Source: Minicystis rosea (GTDB taxonomy: Bacteria > Myxococcota_A > Polyangia > Polyangiales > Polyangiaceae). Taken from it: 64,000 nt of DNA. The notes beneath the pieces are model-generated. The model searched no databases. It had not been told where the DNA came from and saw only the letters and a list, made by a program, of their open reading frames with translations. The stretch lies in assembly GCA_001931535.1 (NCBI GenBank), contig CP016211.1:11020377-11084376 (forward strand), written 5' to 3'. The position numbers and the translations under genes are program-made. Shown here piece after piece: positions 16,333 through 25,830 of this stretch; position 1 is the first letter of the stretch; the number at the start of each line of letters is the position of its first letter.

Positions 16333-17429
16333 CACAGGACCTCGAGCACGGCGGCGGGGACGACGTTTTGGAAGAGGGGCGCGAGATCGGGCGCGCGCAC
16401 CAGCTCCGGCTCGGCGGCGGCGATGTCGAGGAGCACCCAATGATGTTGGTAATGGAGCGCGAGCTTCACGAAGAACGAGCGCTGCTCGACGTCGTCCTTC
16501 ACCTGATCGAAGCGCCTCCGCAAATCCGCGCCGGCCGGGGGCTCACCGGGCAGGAGCGCGGCGCGCGCGATGCTGTGCGCCGGCTCCCAGGCGTCGGCCA
16601 TTCCATCGAGCAGATCGAGCGTGACGTTGCCCGAGCGCAGGAGCGACGCGGCCACGTCCACCGGCACGTCGCTGGGCACGGCGCCGCCCGTGAGATCGTC
16701 GAGCACGGCCTCCGGCAAGCCCGTGGGCGCGGGCGCGTGGCGCACCACGAACACGCAATGGAAGGGGTGATATTCGATGGTGAGCACGCTCCGCGACCAG
16801 AGCGTGCGGTAGCTGGTGCTCGGCACGCGCCCGGGCCTCTCTTGGGCGGCTTCGCGGAGCTGAATCGATTGCTCCACCATGTTGCGCGCCGGGGCGGAGG
16901 CGGCCCAGGGATCGTCGACATTCCCATTTTGCCATTTGGCATCGTCGAGCCACGGCTCCCACCGATCGCATACCTGCTCGATGAGCTCACGCTCCTCCGG
17001 CGCGGCTTGCTTGAGCCAGCGATGCACGCGCGGGAGCACCGAGACCGGCGGCGTATCCTTCACGTCATAAGGCGCGAGCGCGGCCGTGACCGAGGCGCGC
17101 GTCGTACCGAGCGGCAGCCACAGCGCCGGTGCCTGCGCCAGGGTGAATCCGGCGAAGAGCTGATCTTCCTCCGGATCGAGCCACAGGACGACGATCTCTT
17201 CGACCCCCGAGATCCGCCGCCTGCGGGCGAGCCCGCCGCCCACCGGCGTCGCGCGCTCGATGCGCTCGTGACCCTGCTCGGCCAGCGCGCCCTGAAACTT
17301 CCCTTCCCACCCTTGATGCGCGAGCCGCCGCACCTCGGCCGACGCCTCCGCATCGAGGAACCGCAGCTCGAAGCGCGCCGCGAGATCCTCGTCGGCGCGC
17401 AGCGCAGAAAGCCATTCGGGCTCGTTCAT
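16332..17429 (-). CDS. conserved hypothetical protein coupled to the TPR-like protein
   Basis: 365 residues. The open frame reaches 17498, but I place the start at the ATG 17427-17429, where MNEPEWLSALRADEDLAAR begins. Mixed alpha/beta protein without signal peptide or membrane segments; landmarks are ISGVEEIVVLWLDPEEDQLF, WLPLGTTRASVTAAL and YHPFHCVFVVRHAPAP. It shares with the downstream protein a style of large, Ala/Glu-rich helical regions, and its TGA overlaps the start of that gene by one base, so they are made together. I know of no function. Confidence 0.7.
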   Translation of the reverse strand: MNEPEWLSALRADEDLAARFELRFLDAEASAEVRRLAHQGWEGKFQGALAEQGHERIERATPVGGGLARRRRISGVEEIVVLWLDPEEDQLFAGFTLAQAPALWLPLGTTRASVTAALAPYDVKDTPPVSVLPRVHRWLKQAAPEERELIEQVCDRWEPWLDDAKWQNGNVDDPWAASAPARNMVEQSIQLREAAQERPGRVPSTSYRTLWSRSVLTIEYHPFHCVFVVRHAPAPTGLPEAVLDDLTGGAVPSDVPVDVAASLLRSGNVTLDLLDGMADAWEPAHSIARAALLPGEPPAGADLRRRFDQVKDDVEQRSFFVKLALHYQHHWVLLDIAAAEPELVRAPDLAPLFQNVVPAAVLEVL

Positions 17430-17522
17430 GAGGCCCGCATTCCACGCGGGTTCGCGCCCCTCTGCAAGAGGCGGCGCCAACCTTCGCCATGCCGTCATCG
17501 AGGTGTCGAGGCCGCGCTCCCG

Positions 17523-19820
17523 CTACTCCGCCGGCTCGATGCTCATCCAATTGAGCATCGTGTATTCGTCCTCTTGCCCGGCCTCCATGGTCACGTTCCC
17601 GTCGGTCACGTCGACGGTGATCGACTTCACCCGATACGGTGTCTCCGGGTTCGTCTCCACGTCGTCGAAGAGCGGCTGTCCCTCGATGACGACCCGGTTC
17701 TTCGAGTACGTGTTCCCCTCCCACCCGATCGAGACGGTCACCGTGTATTTGCCATTCTCGATGTCCCAGTTGAACGTGTCCGTGCGCCCGTAATCATCGT
17801 AGATGATGCTCTTTTGCAGCTCGCTCACGCTCGCGTCGTCGAGGTACTGATAGAGCATGATGCTGGCGTCCCCGATGTAGGGCCCCGACCAGCCATAGCC
17901 CTTCTTGGCGTCGTACGCTTCCCAACCGATCTTGGTCCACGTGTGCCCATCGACGACGAGCGGATCGGCCTTGGGCTCGCCGGCCGGATCTTGGAAGTTG
18001 AAGTAATACGACCCGCGCGCGTGTGCGCCCGGCGGCTTGGAGTCGAGCGCCGGGCACCCGTTCACCTTGCCTTCGAGCATCAGCCCGAGCTGATCGCGAA
18101 GGTGCTTGAGCGCCGACGTGTCCCGCGTGAACGAGGTCGGCGACGATACCGCGCTCGCGGTCGTCAGATCGCAATTGGCCGCCTCGTCCGGCGTTTGCGG
18201 CGCTTTCCCGCCGGCCGCGAGGAGGAAGTACTCGTAATCCTCCGCGCCCTCGCGGAGGAGCTCCCAGCGAATGCTGCTCACGAGCTGTCCGTCCTGCGGC
18301 GGATAGAGGAGGAACCCATCACCGTTCTGATTCGTGCCCTCCGGCTTGGGGTTGCTCACGGGATCGCTGCCCCAACCCGTGACCGAGTAGTACGCAAAGC
18401 CCTTGATGCGGTACTTCCAGGCGCCCCAAAACGCGATGCGCGACTCGATGCCGGAGTGGTCGATGGTGATCGGGTTGAAGTAGGGCGGCAGATCGCCGTA
18501 GAGGAAATACCACCACACCGACTCGCCCGCGGCCTGCCTCTCTTTGGCGTAGGTCGGCTCGAACTCGGAGAGGTTGGCCCACCAGAGATCGAAGCTGTGC
18601 CCATGGGCATTGGCGTTCTCGACGATCTCCGCCTTCGGCTCCTCGCTCACCGCGATGCGCAGGTGCGGAGCCGCCTTCTTGCTGAGGTCGGCGAGGAAGG
18701 CCGCGATGTCGTAATCCTCGTCGCCCTGGGGCTCGTTCTGTACGTAGTAATAGCCCTTCTCCTCCCAACCCCGCGCCACCAAGTAGGCATCGATGGCCGC
18801 GAGGAGCTTCGACCACTCGGCGTTGTAGGCGCTCGTGCCGTAGGCATCCGGCCCGCGATCGACACCGCAGAACGTCTCCGGTCGAGGGGTGGAGTTGTCC
18901 ACGAACTGCATGATTTCGAACGACGGAAAGCCCACCCCGTTCCAGCCCTTGCCGTCGATGTACAGAGGGCCGAGCTGGGAGAAGTCATAAGCGTTGTCGT
19001 CGCCCGTGAACGTCCCCGAGGCGCAGTCGTATTCGATGCCACCATTGTAGTTGAGCCCGGCCGGCCAGGCGACGCTCGAGGGCACGAGGCGGTGCTCGTA
19101 GAACCAAGTCTTGAGCGCTTCGACCTTGTCGAGGCTCTCGCTCCCGCCGAGCGCTTCGAAGCTCGCGTTCCAGTTGCCGTCGAAGCCGATCTTCGCAGGC
19201 AGCGCGAAGTCGAAGACGTGCAGGTTCACTGGCACGTCCTGCTTCTTGCCATTCACGTCGACGGTGAGCGTCGCCGTGTAGTCGCCGGGCGCCGCGTTCT
19301 CGGGGACGTGGACGGTGAGCCAATAAGGTTGGTTTTGCCCGCCCGTGAGGCTCTCGGCGGCGCCGAAGGAGGTGGGGTAGAGCGGATCGGGGATCTCCGA
19401 GCTCATGATGGATGAAGCATCGGAAGGCTCGGAGACGTGGACGTAGCCGACGCGGTGAATGGTTGGGGCGGAGACCATTCCGGGGCCGGTGAAGGCCGTC
19501 ATGGTGATCTTGGCCGTGGCGTCGGCGTCGGCGTGGACGACGATTTGGAAGGGCTCGAATTCGTTCCGGGCCGCGTGGATCTGGATGGCGACGTCCTGCG
19601 CGGTGGGCGGCGCGGCCTCGCGGAGGACTTTGTCCATGGTGGTCGTCGTCCACAGCGTCGCGCCGACGGGCGAGGGGAGCGCGAAGGTCATCGCCCCCGT
19701 CGGCGTGCAATCGGTGCATTGCTTGCCGCCGCCGTGGCCCCCGCCGCCGCTGGATCCATCGCCTCCGCAGGCACCGGCGAGCACGAGGGCGAACGGGACG
19801 AGGACGGCGAGCGTGCGCAT
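17523..19820 (-). CDS. DUF4091/GH123-like carbohydrate-active lipoprotein
   Basis: 765 residues; AGGAGG lies six bases before the ATG. Lipoprotein signal with AGAC (Cys18) and a Gly/Ser linker. The middle (about 60-520) resembles the glycoside hydrolase 123/DUF4091 fold: an N-terminal beta-sandwich (ARNEFEPFQIVVHA) and a TIM barrel with YYYVQNEPQGDEDYD, where an acidic pair could act with the substrate N-acetyl group as in GH123. The region GFAYYSVTGWG...WELLREGAEDYEYF is the DUF4091 signature. The C-terminal 170 residues form a separate beta domain (FNFQDPAGEP to TMLNWMSIEP) resembling a galactose-binding/malectin-like module. Probably an exported glycosidase; substrate unknown. Confidence 0.82.
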   Translation of the reverse strand: MRTLAVLVPFALVLAGACGGDGSSGGGGHGGGKQCTDCTPTGAMTFALPSPVGATLWTTTTMDKVLREAAPPTAQDVAIQIHAARNEFEPFQIVVHADADATAKITMTAFTGPGMVSAPTIHRVGYVHVSEPSDASSIMSSEIPDPLYPTSFGAAESLTGGQNQPYWLTVHVPENAAPGDYTATLTVDVNGKKQDVPVNLHVFDFALPAKIGFDGNWNASFEALGGSESLDKVEALKTWFYEHRLVPSSVAWPAGLNYNGGIEYDCASGTFTGDDNAYDFSQLGPLYIDGKGWNGVGFPSFEIMQFVDNSTPRPETFCGVDRGPDAYGTSAYNAEWSKLLAAIDAYLVARGWEEKGYYYVQNEPQGDEDYDIAAFLADLSKKAAPHLRIAVSEEPKAEIVENANAHGHSFDLWWANLSEFEPTYAKERQAAGESVWWYFLYGDLPPYFNPITIDHSGIESRIAFWGAWKYRIKGFAYYSVTGWGSDPVSNPKPEGTNQNGDGFLLYPPQDGQLVSSIRWELLREGAEDYEYFLLAAGGKAPQTPDEAANCDLTTASAVSSPTSFTRDTSALKHLRDQLGLMLEGKVNGCPALDSKPPGAHARGSYYFNFQDPAGEPKADPLVVDGHTWTKIGWEAYDAKKGYGWSGPYIGDASIMLYQYLDDASVSELQKSIIYDDYGRTDTFNWDIENGKYTVTVSIGWEGNTYSKNRVVIEGQPLFDDVETNPETPYRVKSITVDVTDGNVTMEAGQEDEYTMLNWMSIEPAE

Positions 19821-20078
19821 GAGGGGCCTCCTCTCGGGGAGCGTATCGCATGTGCGCGTGGCCCGCGCGACGACGGCGATCGCGGGAAGACCAGGCGCGG
19901 TGCGCATGAGGAAAACGTCGCAGCATCGACGCCTCTTCGACATCCATTGTGACGACCGCGGGGCATCGACGATATCGATTGGGCACCTGACGGTGGCCCG
20001 AGATGACAAGAGATTGGCCTCCGTCGACCTGAACGGGGCTCGTTCGGGTCCGTACATTCATCGGGTCAGGAGGACATC

Positions 20079-21020
20079 ATGGGGTCGTGGAGAGTCGGGC
20101 TCGCGCTCGTCGCGGTGGCGCTCGTGGGTTGTGCGGAGGAGAGCGGATCTGGGGATACCGGGACGCCGGGCACCGGGACATCCGGTGTTTGCGGCGTGCC
20201 CGCGTCGTGCCCGGCCGTCGAGCCGGAGTGTCTCGGGCTCGTCGACAACAGCGGTCGAAGCAGGTTCGGACTCCGTATCTCCGAAATCCACGTGAGCACG
20301 CCGCAGAGCCTGACGGCGGGCTTGATCGGCCGCGCGCTGGCCACCGATGTGCGGCCCGCGAATCCGGCGTGCAACCTCGATGGCACCGGCACGGCGTCGT
20401 GGCTCCTGCGCTTCGATACCGCGGCGGCGACGCTCGATGTCGGCGGCGCTCGGCCCATCACCGATCCGGCGCGAGGCTACGTGTTCGCCGACGAGATGAT
20501 TCAAGGCCGGCACGTGCAGCCGACGAAGCTCGCGGTGGACATCGCGGCGGACGGCAGCTTCGAGACGGCCGCGTCACAGGATCTGCTGCTGCCGATCTTC
20601 CTCGACACCTATGGCAAGGCCATCGTGCTCCCCTTGCGCGCGGTGCGGCTCGGCGCGGGCGTGCTCTCGGCGTCGCGCGGCTGCATTGGCCGCTACGATG
20701 CGTCGAAGCTCGATCCGGCGAATGCCTGCCTCCCGGACGACGATCAAAAGGCCTTCGTTCCCGGGGCCACGCTCGAAGGGCTCCTCGTGCTCGAGGACGC
20801 CGATGACGTCGTCATCGACAGCTCGTCCATGTCGCTGTGCGCGCGGCTCGCGGGCCCCGAGCTCGTCACCACCAATGCACAAGGCACCACGGTTTGCCGG
20901 CGCGATGCGGATGGGCGCATCCTGTTCCAAGGCGATGCGTGCGCGATGGGCGCGGGCTGCGCGGACGCGGTCGCGCTGCGCGCCGACCTGGCGGCCAGCG
21001 CGGTGCGCATCGAAGACTGA
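20079..21020 (+). CDS. lipoprotein of unknown function
   Basis: 313 residues. AGGAGG ends six bases before the ATG. Signal ends LVGC (Cys18), then a Ser/Gly/Thr linker. The mature part contains seven Cys in short clusters (CGVPASCPAVEPEC near the start, CRRDADGR and CAMGAGC near the end), pointing to disulfides in an exported beta-rich domain. I do not recognise a fold; the phrase ITDPARGYVFADEMIQGRHV sits in a candidate ligand loop. Divergent from the DUF4091 gene across 258 bases that must hold promoters for both. Confidence 0.7.
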   Translation: MGSWRVGLALVAVALVGCAEESGSGDTGTPGTGTSGVCGVPASCPAVEPECLGLVDNSGRSRFGLRISEIHVSTPQSLTAGLIGRALATDVRPANPACNLDGTGTASWLLRFDTAAATLDVGGARPITDPARGYVFADEMIQGRHVQPTKLAVDIAADGSFETAASQDLLLPIFLDTYGKAIVLPLRAVRLGAGVLSASRGCIGRYDASKLDPANACLPDDDQKAFVPGATLEGLLVLEDADDVVIDSSSMSLCARLAGPELVTTNAQGTTVCRRDADGRILFQGDACAMGAGCADAVALRADLAASAVRIED

Positions 21021-21035
21021 CGATCTCGGAAAGGG

Positions 21036-21057
21036 GCGGGTGCCTCAAAACACCCGC
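21036..21057. terminator. hairpin between convergent genes
   Basis: GCGGGTG (21036-21042) and CACCCGC (21051-21057) pair perfectly around an 8-nt loop CCTCAAAA. The stem lies between the stop of the lipoprotein gene and overlaps the last codons of the convergent M17-like gene. No U-tract follows on either strand, so intrinsic termination is uncertain. Confidence 0.4.
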
Positions 21058-21566
21058 CGCACCCGCCGTCGCTCTTCGATCATGTGTTGGACGATGCGCT
21101 GTTTGCCTTCGGCGTTTTCGACGAGCGTCCACACGTCGTGCGCGGGCTTGCCGCCGGCGAAGGCGAGGAGGATGTCGGCGGCGCGATCCGCCGGAATCAA
21201 GCCATCGTGCCGGCCGGGCAGCTCGACGACGGAGGCGCGCGCGGAGAGATCCTCCATCGTCGTGAGCATTTGATTCACGACGCGCTTGAAGGTGTCTTCG
21301 CTGAAGATGGCGCGCGGGCCCGCGCCGAAGAGGAGGATTTTGTCGAAGGTGAGGCGCGGCTTGCCGGGGAGCATCACCGCTTCGCCGAGGTGGCCGGTGA
21401 CGTGGCCGCGACGGAGCAGCTCGGAGATGCGGCCGGCGAGGCGCCAATCGCAAAGGCCGGCGAGGCCGTGCACGGGGCGGGTGTCACTCCACACCGCGCA
21501 GGCGAGCACCTCCGAGTCGATCTCGTCGAGACGGGCGAGCTCGGGTGTGACGAAACGCAGCTCCAC
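21045..21566 (-). CDS. free-standing N-terminal domain of leucyl aminopeptidase (M17) type
   Basis: 173 residues. The sequence resembles the N-terminal (regulatory, macro-domain-like) part of M17 leucyl aminopeptidases: MELRFVTPELARLDEIDSEVL, GRISELLRRGHVTGHLGEA, and KILLFGAGPRAIFSEDTFK. No catalytic C-terminal domain follows. Its ATG is only nine bases after the stop of the ThDP enzyme, so it is the second gene of that operon. Roles of stand-alone M17 N-domains are unknown; nucleotide or peptide binding is possible from the fold. Confidence 0.75.
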   Translation of the reverse strand: MELRFVTPELARLDEIDSEVLACAVWSDTRPVHGLAGLCDWRLAGRISELLRRGHVTGHLGEAVMLPGKPRLTFDKILLFGAGPRAIFSEDTFKRVVNQMLTTMEDLSARASVVELPGRHDGLIPADRAADILLAFAGGKPAHDVWTLVENAEGKQRIVQHMIEERRRVRRVF

Positions 21567-21575
21567 GACCGAGGT

Positions 21576-23198
21576 TTAGACGCTGATCGCGCCCTTGCGG
21601 AAGTCGCTCTGCGCGATCTTCACGTTGACGCAGGCGGGCTTACCGGAGGCGAAGGCCGCATCGAGCGCGGGGCCGAGGTCCTCGACGTTTTCGACGTAGG
21701 CGCCGAAACCACCGACGGCCTCCACCACCTTGTCGTAACGGGTGTAGTCGAGCGCGGTGGCGGGCGCGCGGCTCGGGCCGTAGAGCTCGACCTGGCCGCG
21801 GCGGATCTGCGTCCAGCCGGCGTCGTTGCCAATCACGGCGACGACGGGGATGTTCTGGCGCACCATGGCCTCGAACTCGAGCCCGTGCAGGCCGAAGGAG
21901 CCGTCGCCGTACACGAGCACGACGTTGGCGTCGGGCCGCGCGAGCTTGGCCGCCATCGCGTAGCCGGGGCCGACGCCGAGCGTGCCGAGCGGACCCGGAT
22001 CCATCCAGAGCTGGGGCCACTCGAGCTTGAGCACGTAGGCCGCGGTGGCCACGAAATCGCCGCCGTCGCCGATCACGATGTCGTTCTTGCCGAGGCGCTT
22101 GCCGAGCTCCGCGCAGACGCGCAGCGGGTTGGGCGGGCTCACGTTGCTGTCGATCTCGGCGGTCATCTTGGCGCGCGACTTGTCCTCGGCGGCGCGGACC
22201 GCGGCGAGCCAGCCGTTCGAGCGCTTCTCTTTGATCTCGCCGAGGAGCTGCTCCAGCACCACGCCGCTGTCACCGTCGATGGCCACGTCGAGCCTGCGGT
22301 TCTTGCCGAGCTCGTTGGCGTCGAGATCGATTTGCACGACCTTGGCGTTCGGGTTGATGGCGCGGCCGTATTCGAGGCGGAAGTCGAGCGGGGTGCCGAA
22401 GACGAAGCAGAGATCCGTTTGCCCGAGCGCGAACTTGCGCGAGCGGGTCATGAGGTTCGCGTGCTCGTACGGGAGGCCGCCGCGGGCCATGCCATTGAGA
22501 TAGAACGGCGCTTCCACCGCGTCGGCGAAGGCCCGGAGCGCCTCGCGGCGCGGCGACCAGCGGAGCTGGCTGCCGATGATGAACATGGGCCGCTCGCTCT
22601 CGCGGAGCATCTGCGCGGCGCGCGCGATCTGCGCGGGATCACCGCCCGGACGCGGCGGCGCGAGCGGGGCCGTGGCGGGCGGCGCGTCGTCGGCCCAGTT
22701 CATGAGGAGATCGAGCGGCATCTCCAGGAACACGGGGCCAGGCACGTTGGCCTGCGCCACGCGGAAGGCCGCGTCGATGTACTCCTGGATGCGATCGGTC
22801 GAGGGGACGGAGACGCTCCACTTGGTGATGGGGCGCATCAGCTCCACGTGGTTCATGTCTTGGAGCGAGCCCATGTCCTGCAGGGCGCGGGGGCCCGCGC
22901 CGCCGATGCAGATCAGGGGGATGCCCGCGCGCTGCGCGTTGGCGACGGCGGTGACCGTGTCGGTGACACCGGGCCCCGCCGTGACTGCGCACACGCCCGG
23001 ACGCCCGGTGACGCGTGCATATCCGTCGGCCGCGTGGCCGGCGGTCTGCTCGTGGCGCACGTCGACGACACGGATGTCGTCGTCGAGACAGCCATCGTAG
23101 ATGGCCTGAATGTGGCCGCCGCAGAGGGTGAAGAGGTGCGTGACACCGTGACGCGCGAGCGCCTTGGAGACGAGCCGACCGCCGTGGACCTGAGCCAT
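21576..23198 (-). CDS. thiamine-diphosphate-dependent enzyme (acetolactate synthase / 2-hydroxyacyl-CoA lyase-like)
   Basis: 540 residues with the three-domain layout of the family: PYR domain with the catalytic Glu in RHEQTAGHAADGYARV (about 50), central nucleotide-binding domain (RPMFIIGSQLRW), and PP domain with the ThDP-Mg motif GDGSFGLHG followed 20 residues later by GNDAGW. Members decarboxylate or ligate 2-keto/2-hydroxy acids. The start LFTLCGGHIQAIYDGC is closer to 2-hydroxyacyl-CoA lyases and their relatives than to biosynthetic acetolactate synthase, and no small subunit or ilv genes lie nearby. So a catabolic or acyl-CoA lyase role is more likely than branched-chain biosynthesis. 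Substrate unproven. Confidence 0.85.
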   Translation of the reverse strand: MAQVHGGRLVSKALARHGVTHLFTLCGGHIQAIYDGCLDDDIRVVDVRHEQTAGHAADGYARVTGRPGVCAVTAGPGVTDTVTAVANAQRAGIPLICIGGAGPRALQDMGSLQDMNHVELMRPITKWSVSVPSTDRIQEYIDAAFRVAQANVPGPVFLEMPLDLLMNWADDAPPATAPLAPPRPGGDPAQIARAAQMLRESERPMFIIGSQLRWSPRREALRAFADAVEAPFYLNGMARGGLPYEHANLMTRSRKFALGQTDLCFVFGTPLDFRLEYGRAINPNAKVVQIDLDANELGKNRRLDVAIDGDSGVVLEQLLGEIKEKRSNGWLAAVRAAEDKSRAKMTAEIDSNVSPPNPLRVCAELGKRLGKNDIVIGDGGDFVATAAYVLKLEWPQLWMDPGPLGTLGVGPGYAMAAKLARPDANVVLVYGDGSFGLHGLEFEAMVRQNIPVVAVIGNDAGWTQIRRGQVELYGPSRAPATALDYTRYDKVVEAVGGFGAYVENVEDLGPALDAAFASGKPACVNVKIAQSDFRKGAISV

Positions 23199-23421
23199 GT
23201 GCCGCGTATATCACGAGCCCGCCGCCGCCGAGAGGGCGTACCCGCGCGAGGCGCGCGCGCCCGGCTTTGTCCGCTCGCCGCGGCGTGATCCGCTTCGCAG
23301 ACGCGGCGCCCCGGCGGCGGGGCCAGGGCCGCGTGCGCGTCGACGTGTCTTTGCGCGACATCGAGCGCTCGGCGAGCAACCGGACGTCACGTCGCCCCCA
23401 ATGCCGTCTATTCTCGGGGCG

Positions 23422-24165
23422 ATGCGTGGTCGTCGGATCGCACTGCTCCTCGCGCTTTCGGCGTGTCGGCGGACACCGGCGAGCACGGATCAGGCGCCGA
23501 TGGCGAGCGCCACGCCGAGCGCGATCGTGTCGAGCACGGCCTCCGCATCACGCAAGGAGGGCGCGCGTGGTCTGCCGGGCGTCGCCGTTCGAGCGCGTGT
23601 CGAGCACGGCGACATCGTGGTGGAGGATGCAGACGGGCGCTCGGCGGTGCTCACTTCGCTTGGGGCCGACAGCCAAGCGGAGCTCGGCCCCGATGGGCAG
23701 ACAGTGGTGTTTGCGCGGCGCCGTTCGGTGGACGGAGGCGAGGTACACGATCTCTTCATCGCTCGTGTCACCGGCGGGGCTCCAGAGTTGTTGGTGGCCG
23801 AGGATCCGAAGACCGAGGTGAAGGGATATCCACTCTCCGGGCTGCGCGCGCCCGAGCATTCCGTCGATGGAAAGCGGGTGTTCTTCCTCGTGGACAATGG
23901 CTATCACAACGACGCGCTGTGCAGCGTGGACCGCGCGACGAAGGTGGTTTCGGTGATTACGAGCTTCTGGGATCACCGGCAGATCCACGAGGGGCCGCTC
24001 GCAGGGCATTTCCTGGTGCTGAAGAGCAAGGATGGCAGGCTCTCGGGAGAGTCGCAGTGCTTCGTCGTTCACGCCACGACGGGAGAGGTGATTCGACCCG
24101 AGAGCTGTCAGGAGACGAAGGCCCTCGTGGGCGAGGACGATGTGTTCGGCGTCAGGGCCTATTGA
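23422..24165 (+). CDS. lipoprotein with TolB-like beta-propeller repeats
   Basis: 247 residues. Two in-frame ATGs exist (23401 and 23422). I prefer the second, which puts the signal MRGRRIALLLALSAC directly at the N-terminus with a lipobox Cys. The mature part has repeated blades of the WD40-like/TolB type (AELGPDGQTVVFARR, EHSVDGKRVFFLVD) that could form part of a propeller. The protein is short for a complete propeller. It may bind a protein or glycan partner in the periplasm; no function recognised. Convergent with the MATE gene, 15 bases apart. Confidence 0.7.
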   Translation: MRGRRIALLLALSACRRTPASTDQAPMASATPSAIVSSTASASRKEGARGLPGVAVRARVEHGDIVVEDADGRSAVLTSLGADSQAELGPDGQTVVFARRRSVDGGEVHDLFIARVTGGAPELLVAEDPKTEVKGYPLSGLRAPEHSVDGKRVFFLVDNGYHNDALCSVDRATKVVSVITSFWDHRQIHEGPLAGHFLVLKSKDGRLSGESQCFVVHATTGEVIRPESCQETKALVGEDDVFGVRAY

Positions 24166-24180
24166 TGGTGCGTGTCGCGC

Positions 24181-25626
24181 TCAAACGTGGGCGCGGCGCC
24201 AGCGGCCGCGGCCGTAGGCCACGGCGAGCATGAACGTGCGGACCATCCAATCGGCGGTGCTGCCCATCCACACGCCGGCGAGGCCGAAGCCGAGGTGGAT
24301 GGCGAAGAGATAGGTCGCCGAGAGGCGCACGATCAGGGCGCACACCACGGTGCTCAGGAAGACGGTGCGCGTGTCGCCGGCGCCGCGCAGGCTCATGCCG
24401 GTGACGATGGCGAAGGCCATGAAGGGCTGGGCGATGCCCGCGACCACGAGGGCCTGGGCGCCGAGCGCGATGATGTTCGGATCGTTGGAGAAGCCCGCGA
24501 TGAGGAGGCGCGGCGAGGTGCAGAAGAGGAGGCCGAAGATGGTCATCAGCGCGGTGGCCATCCCCGCGGCGAGCCAGCCGGCGCGCGCGGCCTCGGCTTC
24601 GCTGCGCGCGCCGAGCTTCTGCGCGACGACGGCGCCGGCGGCGATGCCGAAGCCGTCGGCCGAGAGGTAACAGACGGCCTCGACCGCGAAGAGGGCTTGG
24701 TTCGCGGCCATGGCGGCGGCGCCGAGGAGGCCGATGATGGCGACGAAGCCGAGATAGCCCGCGTGATAGACGCCCTTCTCGGCGAAGGCCGGAACGGAGA
24801 TGCGCAGCACGCGGCGGAGCGCGTCGCCGTCGGTCTTGCGATCGAAGGGGACGGTGCCGATGGGCAGCGGGCTCCCGCGGGTGAGGAGCGCGGCCACGAG
24901 CAGCACGCCCTCGATGATCATGGTCGCGGCGTTGCCGATGGCGGCGCCGCGCACGCCCATCTCGGGCGCGCCGAAGCGACCGAAGATGAGGACGAAGCTC
25001 GCGACCACGTTGATCACGTTGCCCGCGACGGCGACGTAGAGCGGCGTGCGCGTGTCACCCGCGCCTTGCAGCGAGGCCGCGGCGATGGCCTCGACGAAGG
25101 CGAGCGGGAGCGCGGGCAGGACGATGCAGAGGTAGTCGCTCGCGTCGGCGAGGACGGACGCGTCCGCGTGTGGGAAGAGCGCGTGGAGCAGCGGGCCGTT
25201 GACGATGCGGAGGGGCAGCGCGACGACGAGGCCGATGGCGAAGGCGAGGACGACGGAGGCGCGCGCAGCGCGGGCGGCGGAGGCGCGATCGCCCCCGCCC
25301 ACGCTGCGGGCCACAACCGCGAGCGCGCCCGCGGAGAAGGCCGTGAAGAGCGAGTAGATGCTCCACGTGAGGGTGCCGCTGATCTGGAGCGAGGCGAGCG
25401 CCGTCGACGAGTAGCGGCCCACCATGGCCCGCCCCGCGAGGAAGATCAGCGTGAGCAGGAGCATGTGCGTGATCGCCGGCCAGGCCAGCGACCACACCTC
25501 CCGCGCGAGGGGAGCCTCGACGCGGACGCGGCGCGCGGCGACGCGGATCAAGGCGTTCCCCGAGGCACGCCCGGAAGCGTGGAGAGAAGACAGCAACGCG
25601 AGGGGACGGAGGCGCGCCGAGAGCAC
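24181..25626 (-). CDS. MATE-family multidrug/toxin efflux transporter
   Basis: About 480 residues with twelve hydrophobic segments in two similar halves. Family landmarks are the repeated SLQGAGDTRTPLYV (first half) and SLRGAGDTRTVFLS (second half), and GVWMGSTADWMVR near the end. MATE proteins export cationic drugs or metabolites using proton or sodium gradients. The start is uncertain. I use a GTG at 25624-25626; a TTG at 25549-25551 would give 456 residues, and an ATG at 25762-25764 would add 46 Arg/Pro-rich residues. The gene is divergent from the following aminotransferase gene. Confidence 0.87.
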   Translation of the reverse strand: MLSARLRPLALLSSLHASGRASGNALIRVAARRVRVEAPLAREVWSLAWPAITHMLLLTLIFLAGRAMVGRYSSTALASLQISGTLTWSIYSLFTAFSAGALAVVARSVGGGDRASAARAARASVVLAFAIGLVVALPLRIVNGPLLHALFPHADASVLADASDYLCIVLPALPLAFVEAIAAASLQGAGDTRTPLYVAVAGNVINVVASFVLIFGRFGAPEMGVRGAAIGNAATMIIEGVLLVAALLTRGSPLPIGTVPFDRKTDGDALRRVLRISVPAFAEKGVYHAGYLGFVAIIGLLGAAAMAANQALFAVEAVCYLSADGFGIAAGAVVAQKLGARSEAEAARAGWLAAGMATALMTIFGLLFCTSPRLLIAGFSNDPNIIALGAQALVVAGIAQPFMAFAIVTGMSLRGAGDTRTVFLSTVVCALIVRLSATYLFAIHLGFGLAGVWMGSTADWMVRTFMLAVAYGRGRWRRAHV

Positions 25627-25830
25627 GATGGGCGACCGAACGCTCGTCGAGCGCGGAGGCTTCCACCTGCGAGGGAGTCCGAGATTTCCGGGAGTTCGTA
25701 CGTCATGGAGTGTGTCGTCGGCGCGCGCGGGCGGCCTATAGCGTCCAGCGTGCCATTCGGCCATGCCCGCGACGTCGCGGCTCGCGCGAGGGCGTGGGCT
25801 TTGTTCCACGTTCTGCGATAGCGTCCGCAC

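Noticed and set aside
16368..19415. A 1015-codon plus-strand open frame
   Set aside because: Antisense to the hypothetical and DUF4091 genes; it spans two real genes and their intergenic gap and has low-complexity Arg/His/Leu composition.
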